A stretch of DNA of 13,914 bases, taken from the NCBI GenBank assembly GCA_030831265.1, contig JAURLM010000243.1, positions 1 through 13,914 on the forward strand. Direction: 5' to 3'. The position numbers and the translations under genes were made by a program. Numbering within the stretch: position 1 is the first letter of the stretch; each line of letters opens with the position of its first letter. Under the pieces are notes generated by a model. That model saw only the letters and a program-made list of their open reading frames with translations, was not told the DNA's origin and made no database searches. The stretch comes from Chloroflexota bacterium (lineage in GTDB: Bacteria; Chloroflexota; Dehalococcoidia; Lucifugimonadales; Lucifugimonadaceae). Shown one piece after another: positions 1-6,315 of the stretch.

Positions 1-613
1 ACTTCTTCATCCCGTCGACGGTTCCCAGCAGCCGCGTGACGCCTCGGTAGCCTGGGGGCGTGTACGGGTCGTGCGGGTGACACGCGAGACGTACCTTGTA
101 CTCCTCCGCAACCGGGACGACTCGCTCAAGGAAGTAATCGATGCGCTCCCAGTTTTCATCCGGGTCGACGACTCCCCAGAAGCCCGGAGCCTCGTCCTGG
201 TCCATCTTCGACCAGCGGAAAGTCGAGTTGGACGATCCGCCACGGCCGGGTTCGCGCTCCGAGCGCGGGATGCCGATGATGTTCATGTTGTACTTGACGG
301 CCGGAATCCCGGCTTTGCTGACGTTGCGGATGATGTTCTGGATCGACTCGATCTCGCGGTCACGCTCCGGGCTCTTGCCGAGCATGATGTTCGGGCTTTG
401 CGAGCGGTCGAGCGGCGTCGAACTCAGCGGCAACTGCACCATGTCCAGCGTGATGCCGTACGACTCGACTTTCTCCCGGTGCTTGATGAGGTCTTCGGCA
501 GTCCAGTCATGCGGGTTACCGGGAGCGTCGCCGCAGATGTTGTTGACGCCAAGCTGCGCCCACATCGCGTAATCCTGATCGTCCCTCGCTCCAACCTGCG
601 TTCCTACGTACAT
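1..613 (-). CDS. Mannonate dehydratase-like protein (UxuA family), C-terminal part beyond the window
   Basis: The first 204 residues are visible; the rest lies beyond the left edge. The start is an ATG at 613-611 preceded by GGAGAATAAGAA, a usable ribosome binding site. The translation resembles the N-terminal half of UxuA-type mannonate dehydratases, which dehydrate D-mannonate to 2-keto-3-deoxygluconate in hexuronate breakdown. These are TIM-barrel enzymes using a divalent metal. Visible family-like stretches are WTAEDLIKHREKVESYGI (about residues 37-54), AVKYNMNIIGIPRSE (105-119), and the HPHDP segment (179-183), which matches the family's HPDDP metal-site region and is followed by TRLLGTVDGM (193-202). 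The last visible bases are still in frame, so nothing suggests a broken gene. The neighbour on the same strand is a DNA glycosylase 177 bp upstream, so a shared operon is uncertain. It could instead be another xylose-isomerase-like TIM-barrel enzyme with a different sugar acid substrate. Confidence 0.72.
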   Translation of the reverse strand, partial: MYVGTQVGARDDQDYAMWAQLGVNNICGDAPGNPHDWTAEDLIKHREKVESYGITLDMVQLPLSSTPLDRSQSPNIMLGKSPERDREIESIQNIIRNVSKAGIPAVKYNMNIIGIPRSEREPGRGGSSNSTFRWSKMDQDEAPGFWGVVDPDENWERIDYFLERVVPVAEEYKVRLACHPHDPYTPPGYRGVTRLLGTVDGMKK

Positions 614-790
614 TTCTTATTCTCCGTTCGATGCGCCGGGTGGCGGTCAATGCCTGTCGAACTGGTTGCTGGACAGTCGTTTCGGGGTTAACAGCCGACA
701 TATTGTCCTGATTGGCCATGCCGCGCAAGTTTTTTCGGGTAGTTGCAGGTGGACGAGAAGGATGGAGCGCGACCGCAACGAACGCAGAAG
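614..790. other. Intergenic spacer between glycosylase and mannonate dehydratase genes
   Basis: This 177-bp stretch separates two genes read on the minus strand. I see no convincing hairpin-plus-U-tract terminator for the upstream glycosylase and no strong promoter for the downstream gene. The best minus-strand candidate is TTGCGC, 17 bases, CAATAT, which matches consensus at only about half the positions. A minus-strand reading frame crosses the spacer from 728 into the dehydratase gene, but it has no recognisable product. Confidence 0.4.
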
Positions 791-1990
791 CTAAACCTTC
801 ACCGATTTCACGGCGGGCCGCAGCGCGCTCACAAGATCACCTTTCCTGCCCACGACGACCCTGCCCAGTCCCTGCCACCGCGCCATCGTCGCCAGCTCGT
901 CAGCCAAAGCGGCGGCCACCGCGGATTCGTCACGCCCCGGCTCAAGATGCGCCGATTGCACAAGCAGTCGGCCATTTTGCCGGTCTGCTTTCAGGTCGAT
1001 TCTTGCCACGAGTTGTTCATCCATCAGGAATGGCATCACGTAGTAGCCGTACTGCCGCTTCTTCTCCGGGACATATATCTCGATGCGGTAGAACATGCCG
1101 AAGAGCCGCTCCATTCGCTCTCGATACCAGATCAGCGAATCGAACGGACTGACAAGCGAACGTGCTCCGATACGCTCTGGCGGCACATCGGTTCCCGGAA
1201 GCATGTACGCAGGCTCATCCCAGCTCTCGACGCTGACCTGCCGCAGCTCTCCCGAAGTCACCATGTCACGGAGCACTCCGCGTGCTTTCGCAGGCTTGAT
1301 GCGGAAGTAGTCGGCAAGGTCGCTCGCGGTGCCGATGCCGTAACATCGCGCCGAGATGAGCAGCAGGTGTCGGTGCGCTTCGGCCTCGGTCATTGCCGGA
1401 GCAGAAAAGTGCTCACCCGGAATAAAGCGATCCGGCAGATCGTAATAACGAGAAAACTTTCGACGCGAATGCACACCGACCGCGCCGAGAGCAAAGTGGA
1501 ACTCCAGTGCCCGCTTGCCCTTGCTCAGACCCCACCACGGCCCGGTTCTCTGTTCGTCGCCATCCAGGTCAGAGACGGACAGCGGCCCGCGATCCTTCAC
1601 CTGCTGGAAAACATCTTCGATTATCTCCGGGAACTCTTGCCTGGCCTTCTCAATCCACCTGCGCGGCTCGCGTTCCATGCGGTGCCGCATCGCCGGGTAC
1701 AGGTTCATCGGGATGAACGAGGCCTCGTGACCCCAGTATTCAAAAAGCTCGCGACGTTCGTATGCCAGTTCATCCAGCATCGACTCCGGGTACGGCCCCA
1801 GGCGTGAGAAAAACGGCATGTAATGTGCGCGTGCCAGCACGTTCACCGAGTCGATCTGCACCAGCCCGATGCTTTCGATGACCCGGCGCAAGTCGTCCAG
1901 TCCGGTCGCAGTTCCGTTGTTGCGCGGCGAAGAAAAGCCCTGTGCGTTGAGAGCGATCCTGCGTGCTTCTGAGATAGATATGTCTTTCAT
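791..1990 (-). CDS. YcaQ/AlkX-like winged-helix DNA glycosylase (HTH_42, COG3214)
   Basis: This is a full-length 399-residue protein of the HTH_42/YcaQ family, whose studied members (E. coli YcaQ, Streptomyces AlkZ) are winged-helix DNA glycosylases that remove bulky alkylated bases and unhook interstrand crosslinks. The catalytic Q-hydrophobic-Q/D motif is present as Q45-I46-D47 in IGLVQIDSVNVLARAHY, followed by the usual FSRLGPY. To my knowledge the Q-x-D version is typical of the YcaQ-like rather than the AlkZ-like branch. Family hallmarks near the C terminus are SPFDSLIW (281-288), RMERLFGMFYRIEIY (292-306), QYGYYVMPF (313-321) and ARIDLKADR (329-337). The ATG at 1990-1988 gives the usual N terminus; its ribosome binding site is weak. 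It is divergent from a universal stress protein across a 130-bp gap containing a repeat cluster. Genes of this family are often chromosomal housekeeping repair genes, and no antibiotic cluster is visible here. Confidence 0.88.
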   Translation of the reverse strand: MKDISISEARRIALNAQGFSSPRNNGTATGLDDLRRVIESIGLVQIDSVNVLARAHYMPFFSRLGPYPESMLDELAYERRELFEYWGHEASFIPMNLYPAMRHRMEREPRRWIEKARQEFPEIIEDVFQQVKDRGPLSVSDLDGDEQRTGPWWGLSKGKRALEFHFALGAVGVHSRRKFSRYYDLPDRFIPGEHFSAPAMTEAEAHRHLLLISARCYGIGTASDLADYFRIKPAKARGVLRDMVTSGELRQVSVESWDEPAYMLPGTDVPPERIGARSLVSPFDSLIWYRERMERLFGMFYRIEIYVPEKKRQYGYYVMPFLMDEQLVARIDLKADRQNGRLLVQSAHLEPGRDESAVAAALADELATMARWQGLGRVVVGRKGDLVSALRPAVKSVKV

Positions 1991-2008
1991 ACTCAGCGGA
2001 TGTTAGCG

Positions 2009-2065
2009 CATGAACACACTTCATGTTCATGGTCGAGTCCCGTCATGAAAAACACACGCTTCATG
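2009..2065. promoter_or_regulatory. Cluster of TTCATG/CATGAA inverted repeats in a divergent promoter region
   Basis: The hexamer TTCATG or its complement CATGAA occurs five times in 57 bp: 2009-2014, 2020-2025, 2026-2031, 2044-2049 and 2060-2065. They pair as two perfect inverted repeats, CATGAA-CACAC-TTCATG (2009-2025) and CATGAA-10 nt-TTCATG (2044-2065). The spacers themselves share the core ACACAC/ACACACGC, and both units are followed by GGTC (2031-2034, 2065-2068). The cluster lies 19 bp upstream of the glycosylase start and 56 bp upstream of the stress-protein start. The arrangement looks like a multi-site operator for a dimeric regulator acting on one or both divergent genes. No regulator gene is adjacent, and the factor is unknown. 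Confidence 0.5.
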
Positions 2066-2108
2066 GTCCTGTAGTCCCTTGACTTTCCACTATGATTGCA
2101 GTTGAAGA

Positions 2109-2115
2109 AAGGAGG
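2109..2115 (+). promoter_or_regulatory. Strong Shine-Dalgarno for the universal stress protein
   Basis: AAGGAGG sits 5 bases before the ATG at 2121. It is the best-matched ribosome binding site in the window and fixes the start of the stress-protein gene. Confidence 0.8.
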
Positions 2116-2120
2116 GACCT

Positions 2121-2585
2121 ATGTACACACGTATTATGGTTCCACTGGATGGATCTCGAGCAGGCGCAAAAGCGGTTGACCACGCAGAGGCCATCGCCAA
2201 GAAATTTGGTGCTGAGCTAATTCTGGTTCGCGTCGTTCCGCCTGCAAACGTCCCCGCAACACAGATGGGGGCTCCCGGCTCTGCAGCAGTTTACGAGATG
2301 GCGGTCGAGGCGGCTGATGCCGAAACGGCAAGTGGCGTAAAACGAGCCAGGAACCAGATAAACACTCGTCGCCGGCAGTTGGAGGACGATGGTGTCACGG
2401 CAATAGCAGAAGTCATGACCGGTGATCCCGCATCCATCATCAAAAAGATCGCAAAAGCCGAAAAAGTCGACCTGATTGTGATGGCAACGCGGGGTCGCAG
2501 TGGCATCCGCCGAGCATTCCTCGGCAGTGTGGCCGATGACGTCGTGAGGTCGGGTATCGCACCGGTGCTGGTGCTCCTCCGATAG
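2121..2585 (+). CDS. Universal stress protein (UspA family)
   Basis: This 154-residue single-domain Usp is the usual length for the family. The N-terminal strand and loop MYTRIMVPLDGS carries the conserved Asp (D10) that contacts adenine in ATP-binding members. The C-terminal part DLIVMATRGRSG (about 117-128) leads into the phosphate-binding region. Taking the ATP-binding pattern G-2x-G-9x-G-S/T, the sequence reads A122-2x-G125-9x-G135-S136, so the first glycine is alanine while the rest is intact; ATP binding is plausible. SGIAPVLVLLR is the typical last strand. Such proteins are cytosolic and usually form dimers; their role in stress survival is regulatory and poorly defined. It has a strong ribosome binding site and is divergent from the YcaQ-like glycosylase, sharing the repeat cluster in between. 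A hairpin follows 42 bp after the stop. Family assignment is secure; the specific role is not. Confidence 0.93.
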   Translation: MYTRIMVPLDGSRAGAKAVDHAEAIAKKFGAELILVRVVPPANVPATQMGAPGSAAVYEMAVEAADAETASGVKRARNQINTRRRQLEDDGVTAIAEVMTGDPASIIKKIAKAEKVDLIVMATRGRSGIRRAFLGSVADDVVRSGIAPVLVLLR

Positions 2586-2627
2586 CAGTCAGTCCAAGAC
2601 AAGCTAATAAGAGACTAGAAAACCATG

Positions 2628-2667
2628 ACCGGCTCTCGTGCAGCAGGAGATATGCACGAGAGTCGGT
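2628..2667 (+). terminator. Long hairpin between the stress-protein and Ldh genes (terminator-like, no U tract)
   Basis: Arms ACCGGCTCTCGTGCA (2628-2642) and TGCACGAGAGTCGGT (2653-2667) pair over 15 bp with one G-U wobble around a 10-base loop (GCAGGAGATA). It starts 42 bp after the stress-protein stop and 148 bp before the Ldh start. The downstream bases are TCGCG rather than a T run, so it is not a classical intrinsic terminator. It may stabilise the upstream transcript's 3' end, act in the Ldh leader, or be a DNA-level site. The loop contains the Shine-Dalgarno-like string AGGAGA. Confidence 0.5.
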
Positions 2668-2689
2668 TCGCGTGTCGCAGAATTCGCAT

Positions 2690-2720
2690 TTGCACACCAC
2701 AGTGCCTTCGGTGCTACGAT
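2690..2720 (+). promoter_or_regulatory. Possible promoter for the Ldh-family gene
   Basis: TTGCAC (2690-2695) and TACGAT (2715-2720) resemble -35 and -10 boxes, but the 19-base spacer is longer than the usual 17. It lies after the hairpin and 55 bp before the start codon. This is a weak match and only a suggestion. Confidence 0.22.
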
Positions 2721-2775
2721 GCAGCCGGCCTGCCAGCCGGGTAGCCGTAGTCACCACAGCACAGGACTAAACCAG

Positions 2776-3873
2776 ATGCTTGAGAGGTTCCACGTTTCCG
2801 AAGAAGAGGCTGTCCGCGTTCCGGAGCCCAAAGTCCGCTCAGCCACCGAGGCGATTTTCCGAAAAATGGGATTGACCGATGACGCGGCCGCCCTTTCCGC
2901 CGATGTCCTGATGCACGCCGACATCCACGGTGTCGATACTCACGGCGTTTCCAACATGCTCCGTATGTATGTAAAGGGTTACAACGAAGGCACGCTGAAT
3001 CCTCGCCCCAATATGACTATCGAGCGAGAGTCCGCAGTGACCGCAACATGGGACGGCGACCGCGGGAACGGCCTGCACACCGCACCGCTTGCGATGGAAG
3101 ATGCCATCCAGCGCGCGGAAAAGTACGGCGCTGGCGTGACTGTGCTCAAGAACTCCGGTCACCTCGGCGCTGCCGGTTACCACGCCATGATGGCGCTCAA
3201 GCACGACATGATCGGTGTCTGCATGACCGGTGGCGGCGGTTTCGCCATGCTGCCAACTTACGGCGCAGAACCTCGCTTTGGCACAAACCCGATCGCGTGG
3301 GCGGCACCTGCCCGCAACGAAGCACCGTTCCTGTTCGACGTCGCCACGACGCAGGTAGCTGCAAACAAGATTCGGCTCCTGCAACGCATGGACCGGCCAA
3401 TTTTCGCCAACTGGCTTACCGACTCTGAAGGCGTACCGATGGACGAGCAGATCGTCCCTGATGTAGACATTCGCGGCGAGGGTCGCCAGTGGTACATGCT
3501 GCCGTTCGGTGGGACGCGCGAGAACGGCTCGCACAAGGGCTACGGTTTCGCATGTGTCGTGGACATCATGTGCTGCACGCTGTCAGGACTTGGCCCCGGC
3601 TTCATCTCCGGGCAGTCAGGCCACTATTTCGCGGCGTACAAGATTGATTCGTTCACGGATGTAAACAAGTTCAAGGATGACATGGACGCGTTCCTGGGCG
3701 GCCTTGCTGCGACAAAGCCTGCGCCGGGACACGAGCGAGTCTTTTACCCAGGGCTGCCGGAAGCAGAGACGAAGGCTGAACGATTGTCGAAGGGCATCCC
3801 GTACCACCCGGAGGTCATCGAATGGTTCAAGTCGATTGGCTCCGAGCTGGAACTCGACTTCAGCCTGACGTAG
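2776..3873 (+). CDS. Ldh/malate dehydrogenase family oxidoreductase (Ldh_2)
   Basis: This 365-residue protein belongs to the Ldh_2 family (PF02615): NAD(P)-dependent 2-hydroxyacid or related dehydrogenases (malate, lactate, sulfolactate, ureidoglycolate, imino acid reductases), unrelated to classical Rossmann malate dehydrogenases. Motifs in order are HGVDTHGV (51-58, with the catalytic His expected at H56), KNSGHLGAAGYHA (125-137), FGTNPIAWAAP (168-178), FDVATT (187-192) and GSHKGYGF (251-258). The arginine often seen before the HGxxSHG motif is H51 here. The ATG at 2776 is chosen because the family begins about 20 residues before the first helix (VRSATEAIFRKMG). An in-frame GTG at 2638 would add 46 residues of non-family sequence running through a hairpin. 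AGGA (2762-2765) is a modest ribosome binding site. It has its own intrinsic terminator downstream. The substrate cannot be read from sequence. Confidence 0.93.
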   Translation: MLERFHVSEEEAVRVPEPKVRSATEAIFRKMGLTDDAAALSADVLMHADIHGVDTHGVSNMLRMYVKGYNEGTLNPRPNMTIERESAVTATWDGDRGNGLHTAPLAMEDAIQRAEKYGAGVTVLKNSGHLGAAGYHAMMALKHDMIGVCMTGGGGFAMLPTYGAEPRFGTNPIAWAAPARNEAPFLFDVATTQVAANKIRLLQRMDRPIFANWLTDSEGVPMDEQIVPDVDIRGEGRQWYMLPFGGTRENGSHKGYGFACVVDIMCCTLSGLGPGFISGQSGHYFAAYKIDSFTDVNKFKDDMDAFLGGLAATKPAPGHERVFYPGLPEAETKAERLSKGIPYHPEVIEWFKSIGSELELDFSLT

Positions 3874-3894
3874 ACAACAACAGGTACACAGGAT

Positions 3895-3936
3895 ATGGCG
3901 GCGGTGAACTTTTTGTTCCCGCCGCCATTCTTTTTT
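3895..3936 (+). terminator. Intrinsic terminator after the Ldh-family gene
   Basis: The stem ATGGCGGCGG-t-GAAC (3895-3909) pairs with GTTCCCGCCGCCAT (3915-3928) with a single bulged T and a TTTTT loop. It is followed by TCTTTTTT (3929-3936). The hairpin begins 21 bp after the stop codon, and transcription of the Ldh gene should end here. Confidence 0.93.
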
Positions 3937-4002
3937 GCGCGCACTACGGTCTGATTCAGACATGAACAAAAATTTCTGCCGCTTTTCGCCACTTTCGGGA
4001 GT

Positions 4003-4017
4003 AGAGTGAGACACTCT
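4003..4017. repeat. Small inverted repeat in the leader of the MFS gene
   Basis: AGAGTG-AGA-CACTCT is a perfect 6-bp inverted repeat with a 3-base spacer. It lies between the Ldh terminator and the MFS start at 4133. The gap (3874-4132) otherwise holds only the terminator. A small operator or hairpin is possible; no clear promoter boxes were recognised around it. Confidence 0.3.
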
Positions 4018-4132
4018 GTTTCTGCCCGTAAGCGACCACCTGCACATCACGAAAGCGTCTACCCCTCTCATTTCCGAAGAAACCAAAACGCGCACTCCAC
4101 ATCATCACTCGCTGATCGAAAAATCGACCGTC

Positions 4133-5407
4133 ATGGCCAGACGCCGAGCGCGTCGCGGAGTCTTCTTCGGCTGGTGGATAGTTGCTGCCGGTTTCTTCAT
4201 ACAGATGCTCAACGGCGGACTGCTGTTCCACGCATTCAGCGCGTATGTGTTGCCACTGCAAGCAGATTTCGGGTGGAGCAAAGGCCAGCTATCCGGTGCT
4301 TTCTCAATGGCCAGGGCCGAGAGCGGAATTCTCGGGCCGGTACAGGGTTGGGCCATCGACCGGTTCGGCCCCCGCATCATGATGCGAATCGGCATGGTGC
4401 TATTCGGCGGCGGTTTCATATTTATGAGCCGGATCCACTCAATCGAGACTTTTTACATGGCATTCGCCATGATGGCTCTTGGCTCCAGTCTCGGCGGTTT
4501 CATGCCACTGGCAACGACAGTCACCAACTGGTTCGCCCGAAAACGCGCAATGGCGCTTGGCATCATGATGACCGGAATGAGCGTCGGCGGTCTAACGGTT
4601 CCGCTAGTCGTCTGGGGATTGTCCACACACGGCTGGCGCGCCACAGCATTCACATCCGGGATCATCGTTCTCGTTGTCGGTCTGCCAATGTCACAACTGA
4701 TCCGACACTCACCGGAACAGTACGGATTGCTCCCTGACGGCACAAAGCGGATCTACAAGGACGGCAAAGCACAGGCCGCACCAAGAATCACCGGTCTGAC
4801 CGCACGACAGGCCATGAAAACGCAGGCCTTCTGGACGCTTTCAATCAGCCACGGAGCCGCTCTACTGATAGTCGGAGCCGCTCTACTCCACCAGATACCG
4901 CACATGGTGGAGGGAATGGGTCTTTCCAACGGGGCGGCTGCCAGCGTGGTCGCAGTTCTCGCCACCGTGGTCATCGCAGCACAGCTTGCCGGTGGATACA
5001 TTGGTGACCGCATCAACAAGAAAGTAGGCATTGCAGGCTGCATGCTCGCCCACGCGGCAGGTTTTGCCATCTTCGCCGTGTCGACATCAATGGCCGGTGC
5101 GTTTGCGTTTGCTCTGCTGCACGGCGCTGCATGGGGTGTCCGCTCACCACTAATCAACTCGATACGTGCCGACTACTTCGGCCGCGCTTCATACGCCACG
5201 ATTATGGGATTCACCTCGATGATCGTGATGGTGGGAATGACGGTTGGTCCGTTGTTCGCCGGCATGATGCGTGACTCCACCGGCAGCTACCAGGCGCCTT
5301 TCCTCATACTTGCGGCAATCGCTGGAGTAGGCTCGCTTGCTGCGCTCTCAGCCCGCAAGCCGAAGTGGCCTGAGCCTGCGCCTGACCCCGAACCGTCCGT
5401 GGCCTGA
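4133..5407 (+). CDS. MFS transporter, OFA (oxalate/formate antiporter-like) type
   Basis: This 424-residue protein has 12 predicted membrane segments. It opens with a basic stretch followed by FFGWWIVAAGFF, a start typical of the OFA and monocarboxylate-type MFS carriers. Motif A in the loop after helix 2 reads GWAIDRFGPR (72-81), with a second copy GGYIGDRINKK in the C-terminal half. The middle loop (PEQYGLLPDG) is also typical of the group. Family members move small carboxylates, so uptake or exchange of an organic acid is likely, perhaps matching the upstream 2-hydroxyacid dehydrogenase. The strong terminator between them means separate transcription. The start is the only plausible ATG; the ribosome binding site is poor. 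A codon-level repeat lies in one helix (4852-4887). The gene converges on the amidohydrolase with a 7-bp gap. The substrate is unknown. Confidence 0.88.
   Translation: MARRRARRGVFFGWWIVAAGFFIQMLNGGLLFHAFSAYVLPLQADFGWSKGQLSGAFSMARAESGILGPVQGWAIDRFGPRIMMRIGMVLFGGGFIFMSRIHSIETFYMAFAMMALGSSLGGFMPLATTVTNWFARKRAMALGIMMTGMSVGGLTVPLVVWGLSTHGWRATAFTSGIIVLVVGLPMSQLIRHSPEQYGLLPDGTKRIYKDGKAQAAPRITGLTARQAMKTQAFWTLSISHGAALLIVGAALLHQIPHMVEGMGLSNGAAASVVAVLATVVIAAQLAGGYIGDRINKKVGIAGCMLAHAAGFAIFAVSTSMAGAFAFALLHGAAWGVRSPLINSIRADYFGRASYATIMGFTSMIVMVGMTVGPLFAGMMRDSTGSYQAPFLILAAIAGVGSLAALSARKPKWPEPAPDPEPSVA
4852..4887 (+). repeat. Perfect 15-bp direct repeat inside the MFS gene
   Basis: CGGAGCCGCTCTACT occurs at 4852-4866 and again at 4873-4887, a 21-bp period equal to seven codons. 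It encodes GAALL twice (GAALLIVGAALL) in a membrane helix at the start of the C-terminal half. The protein is not obviously longer than relatives here, so this may be shared codon choice rather than a recent duplication. Confidence 0.75.
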
Positions 5408-5414
5408 TCGCCGT

Positions 5415-6257
5415 CTACGAAAGGCCCAGCACCGTCTTCGCGTTCTCCAGCAGGATCAACTCACGCGCTTCGTCACGGATATTCAGCGACGCAAACTCCT
5501 GGAGCCAGCGTTCTGGTGGCATGTACGGATAGTCTGAGCCGAACAAGACTTTTCGGCGCAACCGACCACCCGCTTCTGTGATCAGTTGCTGCGGAATGTA
5601 CTTCGGCGCCCAGCCTGACAGGTCGATATATACATTCGGCTTATGCAACGCCACCGCAATCTGCTCGTCAATCCACGGCCACGCTGGATGCGCCATGATG
5701 ATCGTCAAATCCGGGTGATCTGCGGCCAGGTTATCGACATGCGGGATCGGTCGTGCGTAAGCCAGCTTGAAGCCACCGCCGCCGGGAGTACCCGCGCCAG
5801 CCGCTGCGTAACCCGTGTGCATCAAAACCGGGATTCCCCGTTGCTCTGCTTTGTTGAACAGAGGCTCGAACGCCGGATCATCCGGGTAAAAGGCCATATG
5901 TATAGGGTGCAACTTCAACCCGACAAGTCCCAGCTCCGTCACCGCCCGCTCAAGCTCCTCGACAGCCGCCGCACCCTTGTGCGGGTCAACCGTTGCGAAT
6001 CCGAAAAACTGCTCCGGGAACCGCTTCACGATGCCCGCCACATAGTCGTTAGGGTCTGGCTTGTCCCCGGTAGCCGTCTCGGCGTCCACCGAAAAGATGA
6101 CCGCTTTCACATCTGCCGCGGCGTAACGCTCGGCCATCTGCTGTACGGTGTCCGGCTCCCCATCCATGCGGAACATCTTCCGCAAGCCCGGCTCAATCCC
6201 ATACTCAGGAAGCTCCGGGTGTCGAGGGACGTGAGCATGAATATCAATCGCCTTCAT
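5415..6257 (-). CDS. Amidohydrolase family 2 protein (ACMSD/resorcylate decarboxylase-like TIM barrel)
   Basis: This 280-residue protein is the usual length for PF04909 metal-dependent hydrolases and decarboxylases. The metal-binding residues all appear to be present: H7-A-H9 after the first strand (IDIHAHV), LKLHP (113-118), the histidine of VLMHTG (H147), the histidine of IMAHPA (H190), and the aspartate of LFGSDYP (D242). NVYIDLSGWAPKY (208-220) is the typical strand before the last metal ligand. Family members decarboxylate aromatic acids, hydrolyse lactones such as L-fuconolactone, or act on 2-pyrone carboxylates, so the reaction cannot be fixed from sequence. It is the last gene of the minus-strand run, 58 bp after the MFS gene, and converges with the other MFS gene across 7 bp. 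No intrinsic terminator fits in that gap. The ribosome binding site is weak. Confidence 0.88.
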   Translation of the reverse strand: MKAIDIHAHVPRHPELPEYGIEPGLRKMFRMDGEPDTVQQMAERYAAADVKAVIFSVDAETATGDKPDPNDYVAGIVKRFPEQFFGFATVDPHKGAAAVEELERAVTELGLVGLKLHPIHMAFYPDDPAFEPLFNKAEQRGIPVLMHTGYAAAGAGTPGGGGFKLAYARPIPHVDNLAADHPDLTIIMAHPAWPWIDEQIAVALHKPNVYIDLSGWAPKYIPQQLITEAGGRLRRKVLFGSDYPYMPPERWLQEFASLNIRDEARELILLENAKTVLGLS

Positions 6258-6315
6258 CTATCGTCTTTCGTACGCTGTATCGCCGTTTTGCCAGTTCGAA
6301 ACGACTGCGGAAAAG

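Noticed and set aside
71..691. 206-codon plus-strand open frame over the left edge
   Set aside because: It is antisense to the mannonate dehydratase-like gene, which has family motifs and a ribosome binding site. The plus frame is Arg/Val-rich with no recognisable domain.
516..728. 70-codon minus-strand frame across the spacer before the dehydratase gene
   Set aside because: It overlaps the dehydratase start out of frame, turns Arg-rich inside that gene, and has no recognisable product.
743..1807. 354-codon plus-strand open frame
   Set aside because: It is antisense to the YcaQ-like gene, whose translation matches a known family over its full length. Long antisense frames are expected in GC-rich genes.
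2079..2096. TTGACT and TATGAT as a promoter for the UspA gene
   Set aside because: The boxes look good individually but are only 6 bases apart, far too close for a sigma70-type promoter. Alternative spacings give poor partners.
2638..2775. Upstream GTG start for the Ldh-family protein
   Set aside because: The extra 46 residues start inside the hairpin, have no family similarity, and precede the normal N terminus.
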